A stretch of 62,500 bases of DNA from Adiantum capillus-veneris (taxonomy: Eukaryota; Streptophyta; Polypodiopsida; Polypodiales; Pteridaceae). Shown here piece after piece: positions 42,419 through 55,799 of this stretch (position 1 is its first letter; each line of letters opens with the position of its first letter). Where the stretch lies: the NCBI GenBank assembly GCA_014529385.2, contig CM043945.1, forward strand, positions 142,644,241 through 142,706,740, written 5' to 3'. The notes beneath the pieces were generated by a model. That model made no database searches. It was not told the DNA's origin and saw only the letters and a program-made list of their open reading frames with translations. Made by a program: the position numbers and the translations under genes.

Positions 42419-43967
42419 ACGCACCGCACAGCATCGAACACGCACTACAGCTTGGCAGTGGTGGCGGTCTCTCGGCAACGACGAAGCTTGGACGGAGCTT
42501 GACGCTTCACGGCACCGGATTGGAGTGGTTCGGGGTGGATCCGGCATGGATCAAGCAAGATCACAGATCTCGGCTTCTACTGCGTGCGCAGCCTCTCTCG
42601 AGGAGAGGGAACCTTGAGGATTCGTAAAGAATCTCAGCAAGTGAAAGGGGATCTGCAAGGCATCTTGGTTTGGCAACATCTGCAGCCAAAAGCTTGAGAA
42701 GGGGGAAATCAAGGCATTGGAGAGCTTGTGTGCAAGAGATAAAAAGCTTGCAATTTGAAGCCTTGCCAAATTAGAAGCAAATCAAACTTGGAGGTGGAGC
42801 TACAGAAGTCGGGTAGCCATCTACTACAGGAAACAGAGCTTGAAGCATTTTTCTGTAGAGCAAGCTCATGAGCAAAGGAAGGCTCAAATTGAGAAGTCAG
42901 TAAGTGTGCGAGGCCAAGCAAAGGGAGAAAGGCAGCAAATCGGGGCCGCAATAGAGTCATTGCAGGTTGTAGCACTGGTCAAAGCAAACACAATGAGTTG
43001 CAGTTTGAGCATAACCAAATGCAACAACCGTCAGTACAATCCAGCATTGAACAACAAAGTCGGACAGCAAGTGAAACGAGCGGCAGAGAGAGCAAGGCAG
43101 CTCGTAAAACCAAGGAACCCCTCTGTATATAGTCGATGTCGGCCTCGCTCGTCAGAGCTTGCAGGTTTCGTCAACTTGCAGACAGTTGAAGTTTTTCTTT
43201 TTAACCTTGACTTGCACTTTTTGTGTGTAAGAGCCCGTTCCCACGGGGCCTTCGGCACCCCGACCCCCAACTCCGCACCCCGCTCACTCACACACCTCGA
43301 GCTTGGAGATAGAGAGAGAGTGAGTGTAAGAGAGCTTGAGTGAGAGAAAGAGAGAGTATATGAGATCTCTTGGTCGTGGCAAAAGGAGAGCAAGCGCATG
43401 TGTACTCCGCATTGGTGCACACACACGCATTTGCGAGTTTTGATGAGTAAGCTCGGGTGTCACTCACGGCTTTGGCCTAATTTTGGCATTCTCCACAGCA
43501 TCGGAGACTCCCGCCCAGCAGTGAAGACGGCCTGGGCATCAGTTTTTGGCACTAATTTGGTGGTTCGGCTTTGGTGACACTCTTTACGGAATCGACTCTT
43601 GGTTTTTTCCTCTATGACTCGACATTGATGGCTCAGCACCAGCTTTGAGCATTGACAGCTCGGTGTATCGATTTCGACACCGATCAGGCGGTTATTTGGC
43701 TAGTGTGCTTCGGCCGAGTTGTGGAAGGCGACATTGAGAATTTACTATAACATAGCCTCGCCATCGACTTCCCTCACACGCCCATTCGGAGCGCATTCGG
43801 CTTTGACAATTTCCCCCAGCACATCGGCTTCCCTACCCTCGACACAGTAGGAGACAATAGAGTGATAGCAGCATCGGCTCTCCTCTAGCCCCCATCCGGA
43901 GCAGCTCGGCTCCAGCAGACATGTGTGAAGTGAGAGACGACGGTCTTGTCCTTGCCAATACATACGA

Positions 43968-44009
43968 TGTTGGAAATGTGGTCACACAGGACACATTAGG
44001 CACCGTTGT
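43968..44009 (+). pseudogene. Gag zinc knuckle of the TR-GAG-like element
   Basis: CWKCGHTGHIRHRC is a clean C-x2-C-x4-H-x4-C retroviral-type knuckle followed by a basic tail. It places the end of gag here. The upstream gag body is not recognisable. Confidence 0.85.
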
Positions 44010-44159
44010 CTCAAAGGTATGAGACAGCAACAGCGGAGATGATGTGTGATGCTAATACGGCTTTGACACATGTTAGAGAGAAAATTACAATGGCAGTCTA
44101 TGCCAGTGACGGTGGTGTCATGCTTGCCTCGAGTGTACCTCTTGCAGATATGTCTATGG

Positions 44160-44664
44160 ATAGCACACTTTCTCCATAGTGGTTACTAGAGATAGCGATG
44201 TTGTTTTCTATGTCACACCATGTCATGAGTGGTTCATCACATTTTTTAGTGGGAGTTTTGGTTGTGTGCACTTGGCCGATGGTTTGGCATTTGACATAGA
44301 GGGTGCAGAAGACGTTTGTTTGTCATTGCCCAGTGGTGCTTCATACATGCTATGACATGTGCACTATGGTCCTCAACTGAGACAGAGCTTGATCATAGTG
44401 AGACAGTTAGCAGACTTTGTTTGTCAGATACTGCTTAGAGATCAGTCTTTCTAGATGCATTGTGGTTCATTAGTGATTGCTAAAGGAGCCTGTAGTGGCT
44501 TGGTATATCATATGCATGTGTCTGAGGTTGAGCTCCACCATGCTTACGAGACAGAGAATTTAGTTGTGCAGGGCATGCTAGTAGACTCTGTAGAGACAAA
44601 GGTAGAGCGGCAGTACTCTAGTGAGACACAACAGTGTTGTCAAAGTTTGTGCAGGCAAAGGTAG
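44160..44664 (+). pseudogene. Decayed Copia protease and pre-integrase segment
   Basis: RDSDVVFYVTPCHEWFITF aligns with the Copia protease block (normally DSGAxxHVTP...WF); the catalytic glycine is replaced by aspartate. It continues with a FGCVHLAD-like and a DVCL-like block, then after a stop the 44455-44664 frame has GSLVIAKGACSGLVY, the block before the GAG-pre-integrase finger. Coding then fades. The pattern is inferred from motif order; stops prove decay. Confidence 0.7.
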
Positions 44665-45246
44665 AGCAGGTATGCTCCCTAGATACAGAGACGGAGATGA
44701 CAGACATGGAGTTATTTGATCTTCTCATGTTAGAGGCTGATGAGTTGGTACCAAGACGCAAAGTTCCGTCCATGGGTCAAAGGGACGTAGCTATCCCAGT
44801 GTCGGTGTTGACACATCCATATGCGATGGGTAGTCTTGATGATGTAGTGATTATAGATAGCGTAAGGGAGGCAAGTACAGCCAGGTTTGCACAAATTTTG
44901 TCAGCATTCAAGCATCTCATGTTTGACTTACTAGTGGCAAGGCCCGACATAGCAGCTGGAGTGGGAGCATTTGCCGTAGGGGTTGTCAATCTCATGAGAT
45001 GACTGACACTAGAATGATGCATCGTGGAGTTTTGTAGACCATACAGAGTAGTTTGTTGGATTTACATGTAGGCTCTAGTGTGGGTACGCACACTCGCCTA
45101 CCACCAGAGCCGATATGACTACATGTAGATTGACAGAGTGAGCTAATGGGCATAGGTTGATAGAGACTCTCACCTAGTTTCTTGTATATATTAGTAGTTT
45201 AGCTAGTAGGTCTCACTTATCCACGTATCGCCTTTAAGTGGGAATC

Positions 45247-45413
45247 TGTTGGGGTAAAGGTGTTGCATCTTTGCCTGGGGCCGGACCGCTGTCCGACCGC
45301 CCTCCCACAGTGTGTACATACTCTTATTCTTTATATATGAAGAATAAGGAGCTCCTCACTTATACTTCTTGAGGTTGCTCCACCCACACTCTTGTGCTCC
45401 TCCCCTTCCCTGC
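45247..45413 (+). repeat. 3' LTR of the short-LTR Copia derivative
   Basis: Partner of 42250-42418 with the same TGTTGGGGTAAAGG start, preceded by the polypurine-like AAGTGGGA. No five-base target duplication is evident (CGTCT before the left LTR is not found after the right one). Confidence 0.75.
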
Positions 45414-46775
45414 ATTGCACCATGCATGCACTTATCCATGCACATGCACACTCACACATCCTAGGTGCCAAAGTTGCAAGAAGGCCTCGTGACGCTCCCC
45501 CATGCAATTGGAGCTAGCTTGAAGTCTCTAAAATTGGCCCCTGAGTGTATGGACTAGCTCTAGATGTCCCAAATAATCTTCGTCGGAGGAATAGGGCAAG
45601 TCTCAAAGATGTGAAAACATCGAGCTCGCCAAATGAACCACAATGCCAGGCCGCAAATGAGCTCCCAACACCACTCTCTCTTTCATTGATCCACTCCTGA
45701 GAGAAGCTCTATGGTAGGCTGAAGTGTAGGATGGACCTCTTGGATCACTATCATCCTGCTGGTTAAGGCCATCTCAAAACTAAGTGCAAGGCCCGTTGTC
45801 ATGCCGCTTTACAGGCACGGGGTGAAAGATGCAAATCTGCATACATATTCAAGGTTTTTCCACACTTATGAACAATGTTAGTAGCTATTATGTCAAGAAG
45901 AGGACTGAGATGTATGCTAAATGTGGGTTTTGATGCCTAGAAATAGACCTGCTGCTTGCAAGTCGAGTTGCAAGTGATGCTATCAAAATGTGATTTCATA
46001 AGCCAAATTTGTAGTGTTCAAAGTGCTCTATAAGTCTGTCTTTACGGCTCGTCAATTGGAGCTTTGGTGTGAAAGTTATGGCAGTTTGAAGCTGAGAAAA
46101 TTTTCATATCTGAGCCGGATTGGGCAATTGTAGATGAAGGGTCAGGGATGGTATGAGTGCATGGGTCTAAAGTGCTTATCATATGGAGAGCGCTTGTTTT
46201 TTTGGATTGCTAATTGATTGGTTTGGTCATCTCGGTCAGTGTGCCATCTGGCAATTTTTATGCTTCAGCCAGGTACTAGAATATGGTGCATTTAATAGAG
46301 TAATAAGTGCTCGGGGAGAATCTTGTCCGAAATGTCATCTCTTGCAGAACACTGATAACTGGGTATGCGGGTGGATTTGTGCTCGGCACTACCGAGGTCA
46401 AGATATATATCTAATGTGGTGATTTTGCAATGCTTGGTTGATACGGTTTGCGAGATAAAAATGTTGTGCTAACTAATGCTTTGATCGATATGGTCATTGG
46501 AGAAATATGTTGTGCTTGGGAAGGACTTGGTCGGATGTTGTAATAGGCAATGCTTTGGTTGATATGCCATGCTTGCCAATGCCTTGGGTGACAAATACGC
46601 CAAATCAGATGCCTTCACGAGATACATTGAGTTCTTGATGAGCTTTTTGTGTTGAATGTGCTGCTAGGTAGTGTCTTGATCGATGTGTATGCCAAATGTG
46701 ATGTATTATGAATGCCAAAGGACCACGAAGGGACCAAGCATGGGCTGCCCAAAAGCACAAGGAGCATGACCGCCC
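45414..46775. other. No gene recognised
   Basis: Mixed-composition sequence with stops in all frames. No repeat structure or motif was identified by eye. Confidence 0.55.
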
Positions 46776-47470
46776 AATAGAGTGCCCACCAAATGGCCGC
46801 TCAAGGTTAATGTGTGTGGGAGGGAAAAGAAAAAGAGGAGCATGGCAAAAGGAGAACACAGCGGCAATGTGGAGGGGGAGTGAGAGGCTCGTGTTGGGCG
46901 CTATGATGCTCGGATCATGATGGCCAAGAAGCGAGAAATGCCACGCAGGCTGGGGCAACCAAATTCGGTGCTAATTTTGGCAGGTATGGTGAAACTTCTC
47001 GTTCTCCCAATAGAGTGCCCACCAAATGGTCACCCAAGGTTAATGTGTGTGGGAGGGAAAAGAAAAAGGGGAGCATGGCAATAGGAGAACGCAACGGCAA
47101 CTTGGAGGGGGAGTGAGAGGCTTGGGTTGGGCGCTATGATGCTCAGATCATGACGGCCAAGAAGCAAGAAATGCCACGTGGGCTGGGTCGATCAACTTCG
47201 GTGCTAATTTTGGCAGGTTTGGTGAAACTCTTTGTTCGTCAAATAGAGTGCCCACCAAATGGCCGCCCAAGGTTAATGTGTGAGGGAGGGAAAAGAAAAA
47301 GAGGAGCATGGCAATAGGAGAACGTAGTGGCAACATGGAGGGGGAGTGAGAGGCTCGTGCCAGGCGCTATGAGGCTCGGATCGCGACGGCCAAGAAGCGA
47401 GACATGCCGCACAGGCTGGGGCAACCAACTTCGGTGCTATTTTTGGCAAGTTTGGTGAAACTCCTCGTTT
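46776..47470. repeat. Tandem repeat, three units of about 233 bp
   Basis: Units start at AATAGAGTGCCCACCAAATGG at 46776, 47009 and 47242 and each ends with GGTGAAACT...CTCGTT or similar. They differ by roughly 5-10% and by few indels. Open frames in phase with the repeat on the minus strand (e.g. PPxHINLxRPFGGHSI) recur because the period leaves remainder 2 on division by three, so they are not a single repeated protein. Confidence 0.92.
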
Positions 47471-47985
47471 GGCCTTCCACGTCACTAGAAGGCTTGTCAC
47501 GCCTCTGTGACAAGCAAACGAAGGGGGCCATTAAAAGGAGAAGCTATTTTTGGCCAAAAAAAAAACGGGGGGGGGGGACATGAGCAAGTGGTTGGAGTGT
47601 TGGTCGGGGGCAAAAATGGGAAAGGAGAGAATGAAGCCTAACGGGCAATGTTGCCTGATCTGCTCATGGAGCTTGATGCTGTGAATGAGGATGCTCGATT
47701 GCTTGCATTAATTGAGGGTGTTCTCGCAGCAAATATATTCGATTGGAATTTGAGGGCAGGAAACAATTATTTTTCTACCATAAAGCAAGAAAGGACGAGG
47801 CAACAAGGGAAAATGAAGAGAGGGAAGAAGGGATTTGGCATGACAAAGTGGGAAGCAAGAAATTGAGACCGAACAGGTGGGAAGAGGAGGAAGGAAAACG
47901 AGGAGGCAAAATCAAAGCAGAAGCAAGGGAAAGAGCAGGACAAAGGAGGATGAGAGGTTGAAGCAAGGGAGGAGGAAGAAGTATT

Positions 47986-49780
<1,795 letters not shown>

Positions 49781-49789
49781 AAGCAGGCC

Positions 49790-50669
49790 CTAACTAAAAT
49801 GAGGACCTCTAGTTTTGTCTAGCATTTGGGGTATCCTATGTGTCCAAACTCTCCATCCAAAGTGCCACAACTTGCTCTCTGAGCTCTATATCCAGTAGAA
49901 TCCTCTCTGGATCCATAGTATGACACAGCCATTAGACTATATGCTTGACACAATGAAATTACTAACGCATGATCCAAAAAAGTGGTCCATTCTAAAATGC
50001 AAACTGATCCTCCCATGTCATAAATGTGATCACTAGCGTAAAAGCGATCTATTTTAGATAGACTCATGCCCCCTACTGTGCGGTTAGACCTAGAGAAAGA
50101 GAGGTTGCCTAAGGGGCAAAAAAAAACCTGCATACATCTAACATCCTCAAGGTCATACATAGATGCTCCCAAGCTGCTAACTCAATCTTGTGAACCGTAG
50201 CATGGCTTCCTCCAATCCTATCCGAGGAGTCCTCTAGCATGTTGAAGCCCCATCCCAACCCGCACCACTTCTCTGCATGAGCCAAGGACTCCACAATCTA
50301 TGCCCAAAACTTAGCTCGTACACTTGCATGGTTGGGCGCATAGATGTTCAAGAAGCCCATTAGGATACCTTGAACCTGCCTAGTGATCCATTGGGCTCTG
50401 CCTTGCACAATAATACCTTTGCCCACAATGACCAGCTACCATGAGTCTGCAATAGTCATACATACACCTCCTTGAATGCCTTCAGGCCCAAAAGAATTTG
50501 TAATGACCACGCAAGATTTGGCCACAACTCTGAATGCATCTCTCACAAAGGTGATGCTCATGTAGCATAAGTATGTCAATCATACCACCCACAAGGCATC
50601 TTTGAAGCCCCTCTGGCACAGAAACCGATTTTCACCTAAACCATGTACATTCCATGAGAAAATCCTCAT
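49790..50669 (-). pseudogene. L1-type LINE ORF2 endonuclease remnant
   Basis: Starting at the ATG at 50669 the minus strand reads MRIFSWNVHGLGENR, the hallmark start of plant L1 ORF2 and of its APE-type endonuclease. Further blocks: NIYAPNHASVRAKFW, GFNMLEDSSDR (normally GDFN with catalytic Asp), and KIDRFYASDHIYD ... FLDHALVISL near the domain end. Several stops and frameshifts are present. The reverse transcriptase expected at lower coordinates is absent: similarity stops near 49790. Since LINE copies usually lose their 5' end, a deletion or later rearrangement removed the 3' part. Confidence 0.82.
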
Positions 50670-51229
50670 GGGATCAATGAGATAAAATCGATGTTGCTAC
50701 AGCAACCAACCTCACAATCTTCGAGGCTTGCTTGGATGGGGAGTAATCCACATCCAAGCACCCCGAGATAGACGTGTCTACAGTAATTGTCCAACCCAGG
50801 CCCAAGCAGAGTGTGCAATCCCTAGGGCTATATCCTATGTCCAAGAATCCTCATGTACAAATACATATTAAGGAGTATAAGTGTCTGTAAAGAAGCAAAC
50901 CACAATGTGCCTACATCTAGCTGCATCATGTGGCTAGCGACCAAAGTTTCTGTATCAAGTTTGTCACACCCAGGTCCTCTGTGTGGTGCAAAGACTCTAA
51001 ATCCCGGAGACAAAGCCAGTCTAGGACTATGTGCAAAGTCCACTATGTGTGATCACTACCACACAATGGAAAGGAGAAGCCAACCATTGTTTTAAAGCCT
51101 CAATGCCTCTAGCGGCTAGAAAGAGAACGTGTACTTGAAAACAAGCTACCTCGAGGTCAGATGATGGGTCGTTGAGGAATCGGGTAAAGATGTAGTCAAA
51201 TAAATCCCACCATCATCGAATGTCAAAAG

Positions 51230-52400
51230 TGGTAAGCCCACAACAAACTGAAGCAAAAGGAGAAATGTGTACTAGAAGTGGCATCCTTAGGTAGGGTTGC
51301 CCCTCCTGATCCATTCGGCTTGTATAGCAAAGGGAGAGGGGGGAATGGGGTGGAGGTGGAGGTGGAGGTGGAGGTGGAGGTGGAGGTGGAGGTGGGGCAG
51401 AGAATTCATAAGGCAGAGGGGGAGAAGGGACTAGAGGCAGTGAAGTTGAAGTGAAGGGAGGCTCCTCAGGGAAATCCTGCTGCAAAGGGTCAAAATAGTT
51501 CCTTGTCAAAACCCAATTTTATTGGAGTGTTGGAGATCAGCAACCAGGGGAGGTGGTGTGGTGAGCATGTCCCTGTCATCAACGGCGACCATACACCTGC
51601 TGCCAGCCATTAGCAGGTTGGTCACTGGGCTGTGAAGAGGTGTCAGTCTGTGTGTCATGGGTACCTGTCTACTGATGTGCATGGTCAACCTTGGGAGGCT
51701 GAGCATGCACTGCAAGTCAAGATCTCCAATGAGGACACGCCTTTGCTATATGGCCCATCTATTTGCAAATTAAGCATTGGTTTAGGAGTCCCAAATACTC
51801 CACCCTCTAGCAAAGCCACCTGCCACTCACCCTAGGTAGGAGGACTACCTTCGGAAGAGTGGGGGTGTTTTGAACTAGAACACATACTATGGGGTATACC
51901 TGCACCCTTGGCAACAATTGAATTTGTCGTGCATGGGGTCTTGTCTCGATCTTAGAACTAATCTTGGAAAGAATCGATAGGTACTCTCTCCTCATGCCGG
52001 GGAAGCAAACCAAAATGGGCAGATGTGCTTCCTCAACAAGAACATTTGAAGCTTTTCAAAACCATGGCGCCACTATCAAAATGAGTCCTAACCACTCAAT
52101 GGCAAGTGGGCTCATCGAAATGACCTTGGCAGACATCTTGAGAGTCTCAAACTGCATCTGGTAGTACCCTCACCCGAGAAGTTGTAAGTCGATGATCTTT
52201 CCAACCCCTGCTAGGAGACGGGCCTGTAGGAGGTTGTGTACCTTCCCTCTACTATGTCAATTTCCAATGATCTTATAGGTAACAGAGGTGGCCTAAAGGT
52301 GCTCCACCTCTACTGCAAGGCTCACGTTCTTTGTTTAGAATAGAGCAAGTTGAATGGTGGGCTCGACCGCGCTGGACGAGGGGAACTTCATCTGAGTCCC
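51230..52400 (-). pseudogene. LINE ORF1 remnant (DUF4283-like with zinc knuckle)
   Basis: The minus strand contains a CCHC knuckle interrupted by a stop, C-L-I-C-K-stop-M-G-H-I-A-K-A-C, at 51736-51777, preceded by VEYLGLLNQ and followed by a GWQQVYGRR-like block. This is the arrangement of plant L1 ORF1 proteins, which bind the LINE RNA. Farther upstream a 68-residue stretch (51807-52013) fits the preceding domain. Downstream lies a proline-coding GGTGGA hexamer tract. It sits just 5' of ORF2 on the same strand, as expected. Confidence 0.68.
51347..51396. repeat. (GGTGGA)n hexanucleotide repeat
   Basis: About eight units. On the minus strand it encodes a proline run inside the LINE ORF1 region; short tracts like this expand by slippage. 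Confidence 0.9.
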
Positions 52401-52561
52401 AGTGAGGCAAAGCACAAGCTTTCATTTGTGTTTGCTATTGCAAATGAAGGAAAAAAGATAGAGTTCTCCTATTGGAGTGAATATCGCCGAGCGATTTCGA
52501 ACAGCTGCTGATGAAACTCGACGAGGAGAACCAAAGCGAGAGAAAAAAAAAGGGGGAGGGA

Positions 52562-52563
<2 letters not shown>

Positions 52564-52604
<41 letters not shown>
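52564..52604. repeat. Poly-G homopolymer, 41 bases
   Basis: An uninterrupted run of 41 G on the plus strand, flanked by GA-rich sequence. It could form G-quadruplexes. The length in the assembly may be unreliable. Confidence 0.9.
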
Positions 52605-52606
<2 letters not shown>

Positions 52607-52959
52607 CCTACACGAGAGGGTGAAGAGAGTAGGTGGGGGAGTGTAGTAGCACTTAGCCTTTATCCAACGTTTTTATAATCTTTGTGATTTTTGCTAAACT
52701 GGGTCCTACTACTAAGCTTAGTAGAAGCTTGAGTGAGAATATCTAATGCATGAGATGTAGACATGGATGATATAACGTACATATAAAATAGCATTAAAAC
52801 ATATTACGGATCGTAAAAAATACAAAATGGCTTACTTAGGCTTGGTAAAATGTCATAAAATCTAATAGCTAACTAACCCGAATGATTTTTCTCATATTAA
52901 ACTGATCCTTCAATGTGGGAGAATAAATGAGAACAAGAGTTAGAATATAGACATGTGCT

Positions 52960-53690
52960 TTACTCATTGGCAACGAAGATCTTCCCATGTACCTTAAGTG
53001 GCAAGGGACTTTTAGGTCTTCCTTCAATGATTTCGAAAGGTGCCTTCCCCGTAGTAGTATGGATAGTATTATTGTACGCATACTCTACAAGAGGTAGGTA
53101 CTTTTCCCATTGGAAACTTTAATCTACTTTGATAACATAGGTCTTAAGTAGATCTAGAATCGTAAGGTTGGCTATTTCACTTTGGCCATCTTTTTGTGGG
53201 TGATAGGCCAAAGAGAAATTGAGCTTAGTACCTAGATTCTCAAAGAGACCCTTTCATAAATTACTAGTCATTCAAGGATCTCTATCCAACATTATTGATG
53301 TTGGAAAGCCTTGGTGTTTAAAAATTTGGGATATGAAGAGGGTTTCCATTTGGTGTGCCTTAATAGTCTTTTTGACATGTATAAAATGTGCTTGTTTACT
53401 AAAATTGTCTACTATTTTCCATCTTCCACATTCCCATGGACGGACTTGGGAAATCCAAAGAGAAAATCCATAGATATGTTCTCCCATGGTGAATTAGGAA
53501 TTGGCAAAGGCTAGAGCAATCCAGGTTGCTTCCCCCTATCATACTTTGTGTTTGGCATACCACACATTTTGGCACATAGTCTTGTATGTCCATCTTCATG
53601 GTAGGCCAATAGAAATACGTCTCTACTCCACGAAGGGTAGGTTGAATCCCTCAATACCCCACATAGGGAGGAGCATGGGATTCATACATC
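52960..53690 (-). pseudogene. Ty3/gypsy integrase remnant (different family)
   Basis: Minus-strand pieces read in order: MKMDIQDYVPKCVVCQT (His/Cys finger end), [14 protein letters not shown]...FKHQGFPTSIMLDRDP (catalytic region, second Asp), then LAYHPQKDGQSEIAN (third acidic residue) and YAYNNTIHTTTGKAPFE, crossing several frameshifts and stops. This is the integrase core of a conventional plant gypsy element, clearly different from the 10.9-28.7 kb family. No LTR was found next to it. Confidence 0.8.
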
Positions 53691-53699
53691 ACTTTCTCA

Positions 53700-54640
53700 C
53701 GATGCCATAGAGAAGATAACCATCCTGCAAGGTGAATGGTTCTTCTTTCTTTCCTAAACCAAGAGCCATGCTTCAATGCTTAAGCTTGCCATCTTCTTCA
53801 ACTTCATTACTATGCTATTATGCTATTTGAGTAAAATATAGAACATGTGAGCAGAACTATTCCCAAAATAATCTCCAAAGTGCCAAGGAAAAGCCAAGCA
53901 TAATACCAATGTCATCTTACTCTCTCTTTCCCCTTTTTTTAAAAACTCGGTACCACCAAGTCGACAATAGCAAGTTGTTTATAATGTTGCAAGGAACAGT
54001 GTAAAAAACTCAATGCCCAAAACCTAAAACATAACATCTTATCATGTATGGTAAAAGGCAAACGACCCAAGTCTAAGTGAAGGGAGAAGAGCCCTCACCT
54101 TAATATAGGGGTAGTCGACACCCAAAAGAGTATGTCAGGTAAGGCCACACCATGCAAGTTCCTAGCATAGGACCTTCTCTATAGGATGGTAGAATGATTT
54201 ATTGCTTAGAATTATACCAAGCAGTGGAAGGCCTAAAGTCTGTGTCAAGCCACCCGCCATCAAGCTTGGTCCTCAGATCGAGCTGTGTTTCATCGTGAAG
54301 CACCATGAGTGAAAGGGGAAGAGACCTGTCGCAACAGATATCATTAATCAAAGTGTAATCGTTTTAAGCCAGAAGGGAAGAAAACCTAGCCTTTAGCTTC
54401 CTTTAAGGGTTAAATGTTTAAGGGATTTCTCCCACTGAGCCTATGTTCAAAGATTGGTCCACACTAAACAATGATTGGTTCAAAAGATTGGTTCACACTA
54501 AGAGGTGTATAGTAAAGCATAAGGTAAACTCCCATAAGGCAACAACCCAAGTTGAAATTGAGTGCATATAGTTGGACGTCGCAGTTTTTAGCCAAATACA
54601 ATGATTTAGAGCACAATCAGAACCCCTCCAGATGCTATCA
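53700..54640. other. No gene recognised
   Basis: Stops in all frames and no repeats seen by eye. It may be further decayed LTR-retrotransposon sequence, but I have no motif to support that. Confidence 0.5.
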
Positions 54641-54657
54641 CGGTCATATGTTGTGAC

Positions 54658-54818
<161 letters not shown>

Positions 54819-55277
54819 TAGATTGCACAAATCTATCCTTTTCCAATAATAGGTATATTGTATAGTCAAAATTGTGTGCTTGACAACTCACGTGTGTGTA
54901 TGCATGTGTGTGTGTCACACACACACACATAGCTCTTTCCCACTAGCAAATAGACAGAGAAAGAGAAAGAGTGAGGTGGGTCACTAGGACCAGGACCAAG
55001 ATCGAGACCAGGGGAGTTGGTGGTGATCATGCATAGGTACGATAGGCCAAGCAATGGTATCGTGACATTCAATCGCAGTAACTTGGTTGTGAAGTGGACG
55101 CTAACAGTAGACAAGCACCACCCACTGGTGGTAGGGATCACTTGGTAGTAGCAGATAGGTGCTCAAGGTAACATGTGTACATGGGTTTGTTTCAGACACT
55201 AAGTGTTGGGGCTGGTAGCGAGAGGGTAAAGAGCTAATGGCCTAGCTGGGATCAGCTCCAGTCGCAACTCGACAAAC

Positions 55278-55444
<167 letters not shown>

Positions 55445-55479
55445 CAGTTCTAAATCTATAAAATTATACGCAAACGAAC

Positions 55480-55785
55480 ACTAAATGTTCACAGACCACA
55501 ATTCTAGAAAAGTACAATGGCTTTGCACAGTAATTTATTTTCAGTTGAAAATAAATTATGTACAAGGTAATGAAGACAACAAAATACAGCTCAAGTATCC
55601 TTAAACCCAAAGTCTGGGAAATCTTGTATCACACTATGAGATCCACCATTTGTTAAGAACTGGACGTTTTAATCAAGAAAGGTAGCCCTCACCTGCACCC
55701 ATAGCCACAAGAAAACAGTTCGTTAGCACGTGACTGTACGCAGGTGATGCTGGGCATCCCAGTTGTTATCCATGTCACCATAAAA
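55480..55785 (-). repeat. Dispersed repeat R1, copy b
   Basis: Its right part (about 55680-55785, read on the minus strand GGTGACATGGATAACAACTGG ... GGGTGCAGGTGAGGGCTACC) matches copies a and c. The left part is more diverged and runs into the (GT)81 array. Confidence 0.6.
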
Positions 55786-55799
55786 AAAACATAGTCCTT

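Larger units (their letters stand above)
42419..45246 (+). mobile_element. Internal region of TR-GAG-like Copia derivative (no integrase, no RT)
   Basis: The 2.8-kb body lies between two direct LTRs and reads on the plus strand. It ends with CTTTAAGTGGGAATC, the typical AAGTGGGA polypurine stretch before a TGTTGG Copia LTR. The only domains are a CCHC knuckle and a decayed protease/pre-integrase segment. Integrase, RT and RNase H motifs are absent. Such elements depend on enzymes of autonomous Copia elements. The first 1.5 kb is noncoding or has unrecognised open stretches (for example 42840-43343). Confidence 0.65.

Noticed and set aside
46776-47470. Regularly spaced repeats considered as a CRISPR array
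   Set aside because: The units are contiguous 233-bp tandem repeats without spacers, and the window is clearly a plant genome.
51213-51509. Proline-rich protein
   Set aside because: The proline run comes from the GGTGGA repeat inside a decayed LINE ORF1; the frame has no independent support.
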